DNA of 64,000 bases from Anaerolineaceae bacterium oral taxon 439 (GTDB lineage: Bacteria; Chloroflexota; Anaerolineae; Anaerolineales; Anaerolineaceae): positions 1,116,001 through 1,180,000 of the forward strand of contig CP017039.1 in assembly GCA_001717545.1 (NCBI GenBank), in the 5' to 3' direction. The position numbers and the translations under genes are program-made. The notes under the pieces are model-generated. The model saw only the letters and a list, made by a program, of their open reading frames with translations, was not told the DNA's origin and ran no database searches. Below are positions 25,870 to 34,560 of the stretch, piece after piece. Position 1 is the stretch's first letter. Each line of letters opens with the position of its first letter.

Positions 25870-27216
25870 TTAATCGCTGCGCTGGTTTGGTTGGCGCTCC
25901 GCTTTAACCGGAGTCAGCGCGAAGGCGATCGTCTCATTCGTCGGCGCGATACCCTTGCCGCGTTCTTCCAGCTTTTCCCGTCCGATCGAGAGCATCAGTT
26001 TGATCCGGTTTTCCTGGTTGACCTGCGTCGCGCCGGGATCATAGTCGACGGCGACGATATTCGCTTCGGGATGATTTTCCCGGATCGCGCGGATCATTCC
26101 TTTCCCGACGATATGATTCGGGAGGCAGCCGAACGGCTGGGCGCAGACGATATTTTCGTATCCCGATTCGATCAGTTCGAGCATCTCGGCAGTCAGCAGC
26201 CATCCCTCGCCCATTTTACAGCCATGCCCGATATAGGGCGCGACGATTTCCTTCAGATGCGCATAGCTCGCCGGGGCGATATAGCGTTCAGAGGTTCGCA
26301 GCACGCTGAGCAGGTCTTCTTCAAACTGCTGCAGGTAGTTGAACATGACTTTGACGCCGATTTTTTTCAGCCCGCTTCCGCCGTAAAGCTCAATATCCTC
26401 CAGCCGGTTGTCAACCTTGAAAAGCATGAACGCGAGGACGCCCGGAACGTTCACTTCGCAGCCCTGGTCAAACAGGAATTTTTCCAGGTTATTATTCGCG
26501 AGCGGGGAATACTTGACGTAGATTTCGCCGACGATCCCGACTCGGACTTTTTTTCGATCGGCGATTTGAATCTTTTCGAACGATCTGAGAATTTGCGTCA
26601 GGAGCGAGCGGATCGATTTCCGGTCGACGGCGCCTCCCTTTTCGAACAGCCCGCAGATCGTTTTCACCCAGGACGCGACGAGGTTTTCCGACTCGCCATA
26701 GTTGATTTCATACGGCTTGGTCTGATTATTCAGGAGCGTCAGGCAGTCGCCGAAAATCAGCGCCGCGAACGCCTGACGGAGCATCGGGAGCGTAAAGCTG
26801 AACCCCGGGTTTTTTTCCATTCCGGACAGGTTGACCGAGATGACCGGGATATGGCCCATCCCGGCGTTGACGAGCGCCTTTCGCAGCAGGTGAATATAAT
26901 TCGACGCGCGGCAGCCGCCGCCGGTCTGCGACATGGCGAGGGCGACTTTATTCAGGTCATATTTTCCCGATTTAAGCGCGCTGATCATCTGCCCGATCGT
27001 CAGCAGCGCGGGGTAGCAGGTGTCGTTATGGACATACTTGATCCCCTGGCTGCGGACGTCCTGGTCCGAGTTGGTCAACAGCTCGACGCGATAGCCGTTC
27101 CGGCGCAGTACGTAAACCAGGAACCGGAAATGAATATCGAGCATATTGGGAATCAGGATCGTATAATCCTTTTTCATTTCCTTGGTAAATTCAATCCGCT
27201 GGATCGGTTCAGCCAT
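25870..27216 (-). CDS. HgdB-like 2-hydroxyacyl-CoA dehydratase-related protein
   Basis: The 448-residue protein belongs to the dehydratase/CoA-reductase-like family that accompanies the large double activase. Cysteine motifs suited to an Fe-S cluster are visible: YVHNDTCYPALLTIGQM (about residue 67), GGGCRASNYIHLLRKAL (about 106) and CAQPFGCLPNHIVGKGM near residue 360. Its ATG overlaps the stop of the activase gene by eight bases, so the two are co-translated. Related proteins are often fused to the activase in Firmicutes. The natural substrate of this branch is not known to me; electron transfer from the activase to this protein is inferred from the family. Confidence 0.85.
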   Translation of the reverse strand: MAEPIQRIEFTKEMKKDYTILIPNMLDIHFRFLVYVLRRNGYRVELLTNSDQDVRSQGIKYVHNDTCYPALLTIGQMISALKSGKYDLNKVALAMSQTGGGCRASNYIHLLRKALVNAGMGHIPVISVNLSGMEKNPGFSFTLPMLRQAFAALIFGDCLTLLNNQTKPYEINYGESENLVASWVKTICGLFEKGGAVDRKSIRSLLTQILRSFEKIQIADRKKVRVGIVGEIYVKYSPLANNNLEKFLFDQGCEVNVPGVLAFMLFKVDNRLEDIELYGGSGLKKIGVKVMFNYLQQFEEDLLSVLRTSERYIAPASYAHLKEIVAPYIGHGCKMGEGWLLTAEMLELIESGYENIVCAQPFGCLPNHIVGKGMIRAIRENHPEANIVAVDYDPGATQVNQENRIKLMLSIGREKLEERGKGIAPTNETIAFALTPVKAERQPNQRSD

Positions 27217-30151
27217 GAAGCACTCCGGTTTTCTGCCGTGCGGCGGCGAATAAGGAACGGATACGGATTTTTACCGCTCCGAGGTTGGTAATTTCGTCGA
27301 TTTTGATTTGCGTATAGATTTTATCCCTTGCTTCGAGGATCGACCGCGTTTCGTCGGTCGTGATCGCGTCGACGCCGCAGCCGAACGAAACGAGCTGGAT
27401 CAGGTTCAGGTTCGGGTCGTCCGCGTCGGCGACGAATTTCGCCGCGCCGTAGATCCGGGCGTGATAGGTCCACTGGTTCAGGACGCGGGTCGGGAATTTT
27501 TCGTAATGCCGAAGGAGCGAATCGTCGGAGAGGACGACGGCGCCGGTATCGGCGATAAAGCGGTCGATTCCATGGTTGATCTCGTTGTCGAGGTGATACG
27601 GCCGGCCGCTCAGGACGATCGCCTGAAGATTTTTTTCGCGGGCGAGAGCTAAGAACTCGTCGCCTTTATCCATGATCGCGGTCAGGTAACGGCGCTCTTC
27701 CGCGTAGGCTTCCTTCGCCGCGCGCTCGACGTCCCTGAGCGGGACAGGGCCGAATTCGCGTTCCAGGATGGCCCGGATTTTTTTCGGGAAGTCTTTCGGC
27801 CGGTGGATCCCGACGTAATCCTTGATAAAACGGGTTTCCCGGAGGCGTTTCATATTGCTGTTGACGACTTCGGGATAATACGCGACGACGGGGCAGTTGT
27901 AATGATTATCGCTGATTCCTTCGTCGAAGTTATAGCTCATGCAGGGGTAAAAGATCGCGTCGACCTTCCGGTCAAGAAGCTCTTCGATATGCCCATGCGC
28001 GATTTTCGCCGGGTAGCAGGCGGTATCCGACGGGATCGAATGCTGTCCCTTGAGATAGATATTGCGGTTCGAGGGCGGCGAGACGACGACGCCGAAGCCG
28101 AGCGACGTGAAAAACGTATGCCAGAACGGCAGGAGCTCATAAAAATTCAGGACGAGCGGGAGCCCGATCATTTCGCGCCGCAGTCCCGTTTCGTCGCGAT
28201 ATTCGCGCAAGAGCGTTTTCTTATACTCGAACAGGTTGTATTTCGGCCTGGCGGAGGCGACCGTAATCGGCCGGTCGCATTGGTTCCCGCCGATAAAGCG
28301 CCGGTTGCCGTCGAACGTGTTGATCGTCAGTCGGCAATGATTGGTGCATTTATTGCAGACGGAGGTGCGGACGGTATGCGTGAAATTCGCGAGTCCGTCG
28401 CGGTCTATCAGCCTCGAACGCGTCTGGCCTTCGTCCTCGGCGAGCCGCTTCGCGTAGAGCGCGGCGCCGAACGCGCCCATCAATCCGGAGATTCCCGGAC
28501 GAATGACTTCGCGTCCGATTTCCTGCTCAAAGGCGCGGAGGACGGCGTCGTTCAGGAACGTCCCGCCCTGGACGACGATATGATCGCCGAGCGATTCGGT
28601 ATCGCGGACGCGGATAACTTTATACAGCGCGTTTTTGACGACGCTGATCGAGAGCCCGGCGGAGATATTTTCGATGGTCGCGCCGTCCTTCTGCGCCTGT
28701 TTCACGGATGAATTCATGAACACCGTGCAGCGCGAGCCGAGGTCGACCGGCTGGTCCGCGGTTAATCCCAGCCTGGCGAATTCGTCGATCGATTTCCCGA
28801 GCGCGCCCGCGAACGTCTGCAGGAACGATCCGCAGCCGGAGGAACAGGCTTCGTTCAGGAAGATATTATCGATCGCGCCGCCGCGAATCTTGAAGCATTT
28901 AATGTCCTGTCCGCCGATATCGATAATGAAATCGACGTCAGGGTCGAATTTTTTTGCCGCGTTAAAATGCGCTACGGTTTCGACGACGCCATGATCGGCG
29001 TGGAAAGCGTTCTTGATAATTTCTTCTCCGTAGCCGGTCGTCGCCGACGAGACGAGATGAATCTCCGGAAATTTTTCGTAGACTTCTTCGAGGAACGCTT
29101 TGACGAGCGGGACCGGGTTGCCGCTGTTCGAGAGGTATTTCGCGAACGCGATTTCCTCGTCTTCGTTCAGCACGACGGCTTTCAGCGTCGTCGAACCGGC
29201 GTCGATCCCGATATAAGCGCGCCGGCTTCCGGTCAGCGGGCAATCGGTCCGTTCGGAGCGGCTGTGATGCCGTGCGTAAAAATCGCGGTAGGCCTCCTCG
29301 TTTTCGAAAAGCGGCGGGAGGCTGTTGTAATCCCGGTTTTTCCCTGACATCTCGATTTTCCGGATCGTGTCTTCGAGGACGACGGCGTCGCCGCCGTTTT
29401 CGAGCGCGGCGCCGAGGGCGACGTAGTAGAGCGAATTTTCCGGGCTGGTTCCCTCGGTTTTCAGCGCGTCGTCGAACGCGCTCCTGAGTTCGGAGAGAAA
29501 CGTCAGCGGTCCGCCCAGATAAAGGATATTGCCTTCGAATTCGCGTCCCTGCGCGAGGCCGGCGATCGTTTGGTTAACGACGGCGGAGAAAATCGAAGCG
29601 CAGATATCTTCTTTACTCGCGCCCTGATTCAAGAGCGGCTGAATATCCGATTTGGCGAAAACGCCGCAGCGGGAAGCGATCGCGTAGGTTTTCTGACGCG
29701 CCCTGGCGGCCTCGTTCATCTCGCCAGGGGTCATCGCGAGCAGCGTCCCCATCTGGTCGATGAACGCGCCGGTCCCCCCCGCGCAGCTTCCATTCATCCG
29801 CACTTCCATTAAGCCTTTCAGAAAGAGGATTTTCGCGTCTTCACCGCCAAGTTCGATAACGATATCGGCTTCGGGGTTGAAGGCGCGGACGGCCGCTTTT
29901 GTCGCGAAAACCTCCTGGACGAACGGGATCCTGACCTGTTCGGCGAAGCCCATGCCCGCCGAGCCTGAGACGCTTAGCTGCGCGAAGGATTCTTTCGGGA
30001 AGGCGTGCGCGATATCTTTGAGCATGAAGATAACTTTTTCCGCGATCTGGGAAAAATGACGCTCATACTTTTTGTAAACAATTTGACCCTGATGATTGAG
30101 GACGACGCTTTTCAGCGTTGTTGATCCGACGTCTAATCCGATTTTCAGCAA
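27209..30151 (-). CDS. Double acyl-CoA dehydratase activase (HgdC/BadF-type) with DUF2229 region
   Basis: The 980-residue protein contains two successive BadF/BadG/HgdC-type ATPase domains. The first starts LKIGLDVGSTTLKSVVLN with Fe-S motif GSCAGGTGAFIDQMG. The second starts at about residue 315 (YIGIDAGSTTLKAVVLN) with EACSSGCGSFLQTFAG. A cysteine-rich segment (VCNKCTNHCRLTINTF) and a large DUF2229-like C-terminal part follow. Activases couple ATP hydrolysis to low-potential electron transfer into a dehydratase/reductase. I chose the TTG at 30151 because AAGGAG lies nine bases upstream; the TTG at 30160 is directly against that site. The partner gene follows with an 8-bp overlap. Confidence 0.9.
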   Translation of the reverse strand: MLKIGLDVGSTTLKSVVLNHQGQIVYKKYERHFSQIAEKVIFMLKDIAHAFPKESFAQLSVSGSAGMGFAEQVRIPFVQEVFATKAAVRAFNPEADIVIELGGEDAKILFLKGLMEVRMNGSCAGGTGAFIDQMGTLLAMTPGEMNEAARARQKTYAIASRCGVFAKSDIQPLLNQGASKEDICASIFSAVVNQTIAGLAQGREFEGNILYLGGPLTFLSELRSAFDDALKTEGTSPENSLYYVALGAALENGGDAVVLEDTIRKIEMSGKNRDYNSLPPLFENEEAYRDFYARHHSRSERTDCPLTGSRRAYIGIDAGSTTLKAVVLNEDEEIAFAKYLSNSGNPVPLVKAFLEEVYEKFPEIHLVSSATTGYGEEIIKNAFHADHGVVETVAHFNAAKKFDPDVDFIIDIGGQDIKCFKIRGGAIDNIFLNEACSSGCGSFLQTFAGALGKSIDEFARLGLTADQPVDLGSRCTVFMNSSVKQAQKDGATIENISAGLSISVVKNALYKVIRVRDTESLGDHIVVQGGTFLNDAVLRAFEQEIGREVIRPGISGLMGAFGAALYAKRLAEDEGQTRSRLIDRDGLANFTHTVRTSVCNKCTNHCRLTINTFDGNRRFIGGNQCDRPITVASARPKYNLFEYKKTLLREYRDETGLRREMIGLPLVLNFYELLPFWHTFFTSLGFGVVVSPPSNRNIYLKGQHSIPSDTACYPAKIAHGHIEELLDRKVDAIFYPCMSYNFDEGISDNHYNCPVVAYYPEVVNSNMKRLRETRFIKDYVGIHRPKDFPKKIRAILEREFGPVPLRDVERAAKEAYAEERRYLTAIMDKGDEFLALAREKNLQAIVLSGRPYHLDNEINHGIDRFIADTGAVVLSDDSLLRHYEKFPTRVLNQWTYHARIYGAAKFVADADDPNLNLIQLVSFGCGVDAITTDETRSILEARDKIYTQIKIDEITNLGAVKIRIRSLFAAARQKTGVLHG

Positions 30152-30675
30152 AAAACGCAACTCCTTCTGGATCTGGCGGACGGGTTGGGCTTCTCCGGAT
30201 TCGTCCGCATTCTCGCGGCTGCGTCCGGCGTAAACAACCTTGAAGGTACTTCATCTCTGAAAATAATACTCGTATTCACGGCGAAAAACGGCTGGTCATG
30301 ACATTCAAATAATGAAAAAAAGGCGGAAGAGCTGCGAAATCCTTGTTGTTCGTTCCGCCCGTACGGCGGTTCAGGAGATCCCGATTCGAAAATCCATTTG
30401 TGAAGAAAAACAGTATCGATTGATAGGATGTCTTTATTCACATGAAAATTTCGAAGTTCCGAATTTTGGGATACCCTCCGTTTCGTCAATTTTCAGAATG
30501 GTATTTGCGTTGTCGACTGGTTCTTATCCTGACTACGGAAATTTGGAACACAAACTCAGGATAAACGTCATATCTTCAAGCGCTCTGGCAATGATAAAAT
30601 GTAAACATGGACAGTTGTTGAAAGATTTGTCAAAACGCTTCCTGATAGGGGCGGATTTGGAAAAGGAGTATGCGA
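30152..30675. other. Divergent AT-rich intergenic region
   Basis: No gene is supported in this ~500-bp divergent spacer. It holds an inverted repeat (30524-30532 with 30556-30564, arms TTATCCTGA/TCAGGATAA, 23-base loop) and a TAAAAT -10 candidate near 30595 for the plus-strand gene. It is clearly more AT-rich than the flanking coding DNA. Confidence 0.5.
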
Positions 30676-31833
30676 ATGAAAAGGAATCCGGCGCTTTCGA
30701 TCGTTATATTTACCGTGGCGGCGGTTTTTTTTTACGCCGCCGTTGCGTTTGCGCAGTCGGAAGCGGATCTCATCGCGACGGGCCTTCAGCAGACGCTCGA
30801 TGCGCTGATCACGTCGACGCCGGCGGTATCGGTTAAAGAGATTAAGATCGCGATTATCGTCAACGAAACGCTCGATACGTTCCGGACGGGGACGCCGACG
30901 CCGCTCCCGAAACCGGGGAATATCGAAACAGCGGTCTACGCTACGCTGGCGGCGCTGGAGCCGACGGCGTCGCTTTCGGCGGAGGACGTCGAAATCGCGG
31001 CGGCGGTCAGCGGCACGGTTCAGGCGCTGCTCCCGACCGCCATGGCGTCCGCGTCGTTGATGCGGACGATCGATGCGTATCGCGCGAAGATAACCGCGAT
31101 CGCGTCGACGCCGGCGCCTCCGCCCGCACCCCCGGCCGTTCCGACGGCGCTTCCGCCCGCGGCATCGGCCGTCCCAACGGCGCGGGAAATCCCGGACCCG
31201 GTCGGCTGCGAAGACGCGAAGCTTGTCAGCCATGTTTCGATCCCGGACGGGACGACGCTTCTTCCCGCCCAGCCGTTTAAGAAGACCTGGCGGATTCAGA
31301 ATTCGGGCAGCTGCGCCTCTCCCTGGACGCCGTCGTATCAGCTCGTTTATTCTCGCGGCGAACGCATGAACGGTCTTTGGGGCGTCCATCTTACCAAGAA
31401 CGTCGGCCGCGGCGAAACGGTCGATATATCGGTCGATCTGACCGCGCCTTCGGCTCCGGGCGAATACAGCGGAATTTGGATGATGGCCGACGGGGAGGGC
31501 AACGTTTTCGGCCGTCAGTTTCAGGTCCGGATCGCCGTCGTCGACAAAGGGCTGTTCGCCTGCGCGTTGGTCGGGACGCGGCCGGACGGGCCCGGCGTCG
31601 TCGTGACGCTCAGGAATACCGGGACGGAAAACTGGTCCGAGAACGACGTCGATCTCGTTTATTCTTCCGGCGAAGCGCCGACCGCCGAGACGCGGCTCGA
31701 CCTTCCCGGGAACGTCCCGCCCGGCGGGACGATAACGTTCCCAAAAATTGATTTCAATTCAGGCCGGACGCCGGGAAATTCGGTTTGGACGCTGTATAAC
31801 AACGCCGAAGCGATCTGTTCGTTTGGGATCTGA
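30676..31833 (+). CDS. Secreted NBR1-type Ig domain protein (array member 1)
   Basis: The 385-residue product has a signal peptide ending near AFAQ. The N-terminal region carries repeating Thr/Pro-punctuated helices (ATGLQQTLDALITSTP, VNETLDTFRTGTPTPLP, YATLAALEPT), followed by a Pro/Ala linker. An NBR1-type four-tryptophan Ig domain follows (about residues 178-295, with IPDGTTLLPAQPFKKTWRI and NSGSCASPW). A second, diverged Ig-like domain (about 300-385) ends the protein. I chose the ATG at 30676 because AAGGAG is seven bases upstream; an ATG two codons earlier is too close to it. It is the first of five adjacent secreted modular proteins. The function of this domain in bacteria is unknown to me. 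Confidence 0.85.
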   Translation: MKRNPALSIVIFTVAAVFFYAAVAFAQSEADLIATGLQQTLDALITSTPAVSVKEIKIAIIVNETLDTFRTGTPTPLPKPGNIETAVYATLAALEPTASLSAEDVEIAAAVSGTVQALLPTAMASASLMRTIDAYRAKITAIASTPAPPPAPPAVPTALPPAASAVPTAREIPDPVGCEDAKLVSHVSIPDGTTLLPAQPFKKTWRIQNSGSCASPWTPSYQLVYSRGERMNGLWGVHLTKNVGRGETVDISVDLTAPSAPGEYSGIWMMADGEGNVFGRQFQVRIAVVDKGLFACALVGTRPDGPGVVVTLRNTGTENWSENDVDLVYSSGEAPTAETRLDLPGNVPPGGTITFPKIDFNSGRTPGNSVWTLYNNAEAICSFGI

Positions 31834-31937
31834 TCCGCCGCGGGTAAAAATATGAGGTCCATTTTTAATAGAAAGGAAAAACAGAAGGAAAAATGCGATG
31901 AGAAAAAACATATTTCGGGCCGCTTTTGCGGTTCTGA

Positions 31938-32220
31938 GACGGGGGTATCGGAGCGAGGCTCGTACCTCATTAAGTTTGGAAAAGATTAAAAAGGAGTCCG
32001 ACATGAAGAAAAAAATATTCTTTTTCATTGGAATACTGATTATCGGATTGATAACGTTTGGGCCGGCGAGCCGGGCGTTCGCGCAGGATTTAATCGCGAC
32101 CATGGTCAGACAGACGGTCGACGCGATGATTACGCCGACGCCGACGGTCTCGATCAAAGATATTAAAATCGGCGTTTTCGTCAACCAGACGGTCGAAGCG
32201 TATTATACCGGGACGCCGAC
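31938..32220 (+). repeat. Duplicated leader plus signal-peptide block, copy 1
   Basis: This 283-bp block (leader, ribosome-binding site, signal peptide and first ~70 codons) is nearly identical to 38519-38805. The leader contains an arm pair GAGG/CCTC that forms a longer stem in copy 2. The block is preceded by an orphan ribosome-binding site and a 13-codon signal-peptide-like start (31898) that runs in frame into the gene. Confidence 0.85.
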
Positions 32221-34384
32221 GGCGACGCCGTTCCCGAAGCCGGGGAACGTCGAGACGGCGGTTTACGGGACGCTGGAGGCGATGAAGCCGACGGAGACAT
32301 ATACGGAAGAAGAGCGGGAGATCGTAACCGCAGTCCAGGGCACGGTTCAGGTGCTCCTCCCGACCGGGACGATCGTCCCGACCGCCGACGCGGCCGCGCC
32401 GCTGCGGTTGACGCTCGCGGCGTACGAAGCTGCGGCGCGGGGAACGGCGTTCGCGAACGAGGCGGAACCGCTCCTGCGGACGATCGAGGCTTATCGAGCG
32501 GAAATGACCGCGACGGCGTCGGCGCTGAACGATCCGGCGGCGATTGCGCAGACGATGATGAGCCGGACTGTATCGGCGCTTCAGGCGACGGTTTCCGCGC
32601 CGCGGCCGACGGTATACCCGACCCAGCCGCCGCCACCGCCGGCCTATTATTATCCGGCGACTGTTACGGTGATTGCCCCTCCGCCGCCGAGCGTACCCTG
32701 CAACCAGTTCAGCTTTGTTCGGGATCTCAGTATTCCCGACGGATCGTACATGAAACCCAACGAGCGCTTTACGAAAATCTGGCAGGTTCAGAACACCGGA
32801 AGTTGTACCTGGAATCCGGGGTACTATCTCGCCTTATTCAAGGGGACGCAAATGGGCGCGGATCGGGTCAACGTCGACCGTTCGGTTCCGCCGGGCGGCG
32901 TTATCGACCTTTCGATCAAGCTGACCGCGCCGCCAAGCGAGGGTAGTTACCGCGGTCATTTCACGATGTATACGCCGACCGGGATCCGTTTCATGACGTC
33001 GAGCGGGTCGCAGGACGGGATCTGGGTCGATATCCGGGTCCAGGGTTCTGGCCCCGCTCCCAGCCCGACGCCCGCTGTCCCGGCGTCGCCCACACCTCCG
33101 CCGGCGCCGGAAACCTGGAGCGTCAATATCTATCATGACCTGAACGGCGGGCACTGGGGCGCGGTTAATATCGATCCGCATACGATCACGGCGCCGATCA
33201 ACCAGAGCATGCCCGCGGACGGATTAGAGCAGGAGCGGAACATCGAGCCGCTAAAGGAGAACGCCACGTTCAAAGGCTGGAGCGTCCGTTTCACCAACGC
33301 GGAGAATGGCGATGTGGTTCATGACGGCGGCGAAGAGATCTGGGATTTGGATCATCCTTTCGATTACTACCCCGGCAATCCGCGGGAGATGGACTGCCTG
33401 ATGACCGCCCGCTGGGAAGCGGCGGCGCCGGAAATCTGGACCGTCCATATCCGTCATGACCTGAACGGCGGAGACTGGGACTTGGACTGGATCGATCCGC
33501 ATACGATCACGGCGCCGATCAACCAGAACATGCCCGCGGACGGATTAGAGGAGGAGCGGAACATCGAGCCGCTAAAGGAGAACGCCACGTTCAAAGGCTG
33601 GAGCGTCCGTTTCACCAACGCGGAGAATGGCGATGTGGTTCATGACGGCGGCGAAGAGATCTGGGATTTGGATCATCCTTTCGATTACTACCCCGGCAAT
33701 CCGCGGGAGATGGACTGCCTGATGACCGCCCGCTGGGAAGCGGCGGCGCCGGAAATCTGGACCGTCCATATCCGTCATGACCTGAACGGCGGACACTGGG
33801 GCGCGATTAATATCGATCCGCATACGATTACAGCGCCGATCAACCAGAACATGCCCGCGGACGGATTGGAGCAGGAGCGGAACATCGAGCCGCTAAAGGA
33901 GAACGCCACGTTCAAAGGCTGGAGCGTCCGTTTCACCAACGCGGAGAATGGCGATGTGGTTCATGACGGCGGCGAAGAGATCTGGGATTTGGATCATCCT
34001 TTCGATTACTACCCCGGCAATCCGCGGGAGATGGACTGCCTGATGACCGCCCGCTGGGAAGCGGCGGCGCCGGAAACCTGGAGCGTCAATATCTATCATG
34101 ACCTGAACGGCGGGTACTGGGAGGGGGGAGGAATTCCCAACCGTACAATAACTGCGGGGATCGGTCAGAACATGCCGCACGGTGCGTTGGAGCCTGAGCG
34201 AATAACAAAGCCCAAGAGATTCCCTGCTTCTTTCCGTGGCTGGACCGTTCGTTTCTCCGACGCTGAGACTGGCGATGTGATTTATGCCGGCGGCGAGGTC
34301 TGGGATTTGAATCAGCCTTTCGGTTACTATCCCAACAATCCGTTGGAGATGGATTGCCTGATGACCGCTCAATGGAGTTGGTAA
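32003..34384 (+). CDS. Secreted protein with NBR1-Ig domain and four InlB-like repeats (array member 2)
   Basis: The 793-residue protein has a signal peptide (to AFAQ), an N-terminal Thr/Pro-punctuated region of about 215 residues, a Pro-rich linker (QPPPPPAYYYP), and one NBR1-type Ig domain (about residues 232-350). Four expanded InlB-like repeats of about 107 residues follow. Each repeat has DLNGGHWGAVNIDPHTIT, FKGWSVRFTNAENGDV, EIWDLDHPFDYYPGNP and MDCLMTARW. Repeats 1-3 are almost identical at DNA level; repeat 4 is diverged and ends the protein. AAGGAG six bases upstream supports the ATG at 32003, although the frame is open back to 31898. No sorting signal or catalytic motif is visible. 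A role in adhesion or surface display is inference. Confidence 0.85.
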   Translation: MKKKIFFFIGILIIGLITFGPASRAFAQDLIATMVRQTVDAMITPTPTVSIKDIKIGVFVNQTVEAYYTGTPTATPFPKPGNVETAVYGTLEAMKPTETYTEEEREIVTAVQGTVQVLLPTGTIVPTADAAAPLRLTLAAYEAAARGTAFANEAEPLLRTIEAYRAEMTATASALNDPAAIAQTMMSRTVSALQATVSAPRPTVYPTQPPPPPAYYYPATVTVIAPPPPSVPCNQFSFVRDLSIPDGSYMKPNERFTKIWQVQNTGSCTWNPGYYLALFKGTQMGADRVNVDRSVPPGGVIDLSIKLTAPPSEGSYRGHFTMYTPTGIRFMTSSGSQDGIWVDIRVQGSGPAPSPTPAVPASPTPPPAPETWSVNIYHDLNGGHWGAVNIDPHTITAPINQSMPADGLEQERNIEPLKENATFKGWSVRFTNAENGDVVHDGGEEIWDLDHPFDYYPGNPREMDCLMTARWEAAAPEIWTVHIRHDLNGGDWDLDWIDPHTITAPINQNMPADGLEEERNIEPLKENATFKGWSVRFTNAENGDVVHDGGEEIWDLDHPFDYYPGNPREMDCLMTARWEAAAPEIWTVHIRHDLNGGHWGAINIDPHTITAPINQNMPADGLEQERNIEPLKENATFKGWSVRFTNAENGDVVHDGGEEIWDLDHPFDYYPGNPREMDCLMTARWEAAAPETWSVNIYHDLNGGYWEGGGIPNRTITAGIGQNMPHGALEPERITKPKRFPASFRGWTVRFSDAETGDVIYAGGEVWDLNQPFGYYPNNPLEMDCLMTAQWSW
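33116..34078 (+). repeat. Three 321-bp near-identical tandem coding repeats
   Basis: Units begin at 33116, 33437 and 33758 with an exact period of 321 bp (107 codons); a fourth, diverged unit runs 34079-34383. Near-identity at DNA level, including synonymous sites, indicates recent amplification or gene conversion. Confidence 0.95.
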
Positions 34385-34430
34385 ACCGATCTCGGATCTC
34401 AGAGCAGATAGAAAGGATAAAGGAGACGGT

Positions 34431-34458
34431 CTGCCCGCATGAATCTTCATGCGGGCAG
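34431..34458 (+). other. Perfect intergenic hairpin between array members 2 and 3
   Basis: A 13-bp perfect inverted repeat (34431-34443 with 34446-34458) lies 47 bp after the stop of the preceding gene. No T-run follows, so it is not a standard terminator; it may be an mRNA-stabilising or processing structure. Confidence 0.65.
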
Positions 34459-34460
34459 AT

Positions 34461-34560
34461 AGGTATGATTCAGAAATTGATTCACGGAATCGAACGGAGG
34501 GAAGAGGTGGAAAATGAAAACGAAACGTTTTGGATGGGGGATCGGATTGGCGGCGATCGT
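34461..34560 (+). repeat. Duplicated leader of array members 3 and 4, copy 1
   Basis: The sequence from about 34461 through the ribosome-binding site and signal peptide recurs from about 37021. Each leader has a small hairpin (34477-34493 here, 37037-37053 there) in which one pair is U-G in this copy and C-G in the other, so pairing is kept. GAGGTGG precedes both start codons. Confidence 0.8.

Noticed and set aside
25891-27291. 466-codon open frame antisense to the HgdB-like gene
   Set aside because: Arg/Asp/Phe-rich shadow with no family signal. The sense frame has clear motifs and a proper overlap with its partner.
30312-30836. Open frame in the intergenic region before array member 1
   Set aside because: It runs out of frame through the signal peptide of the real gene and shows no protein-like features.
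33116-34383. CRISPR-like or IS-like repeat
   Set aside because: The repeats are 321 bp, contiguous, in frame and coding, without spacers, terminal inverted repeats or a transposase.
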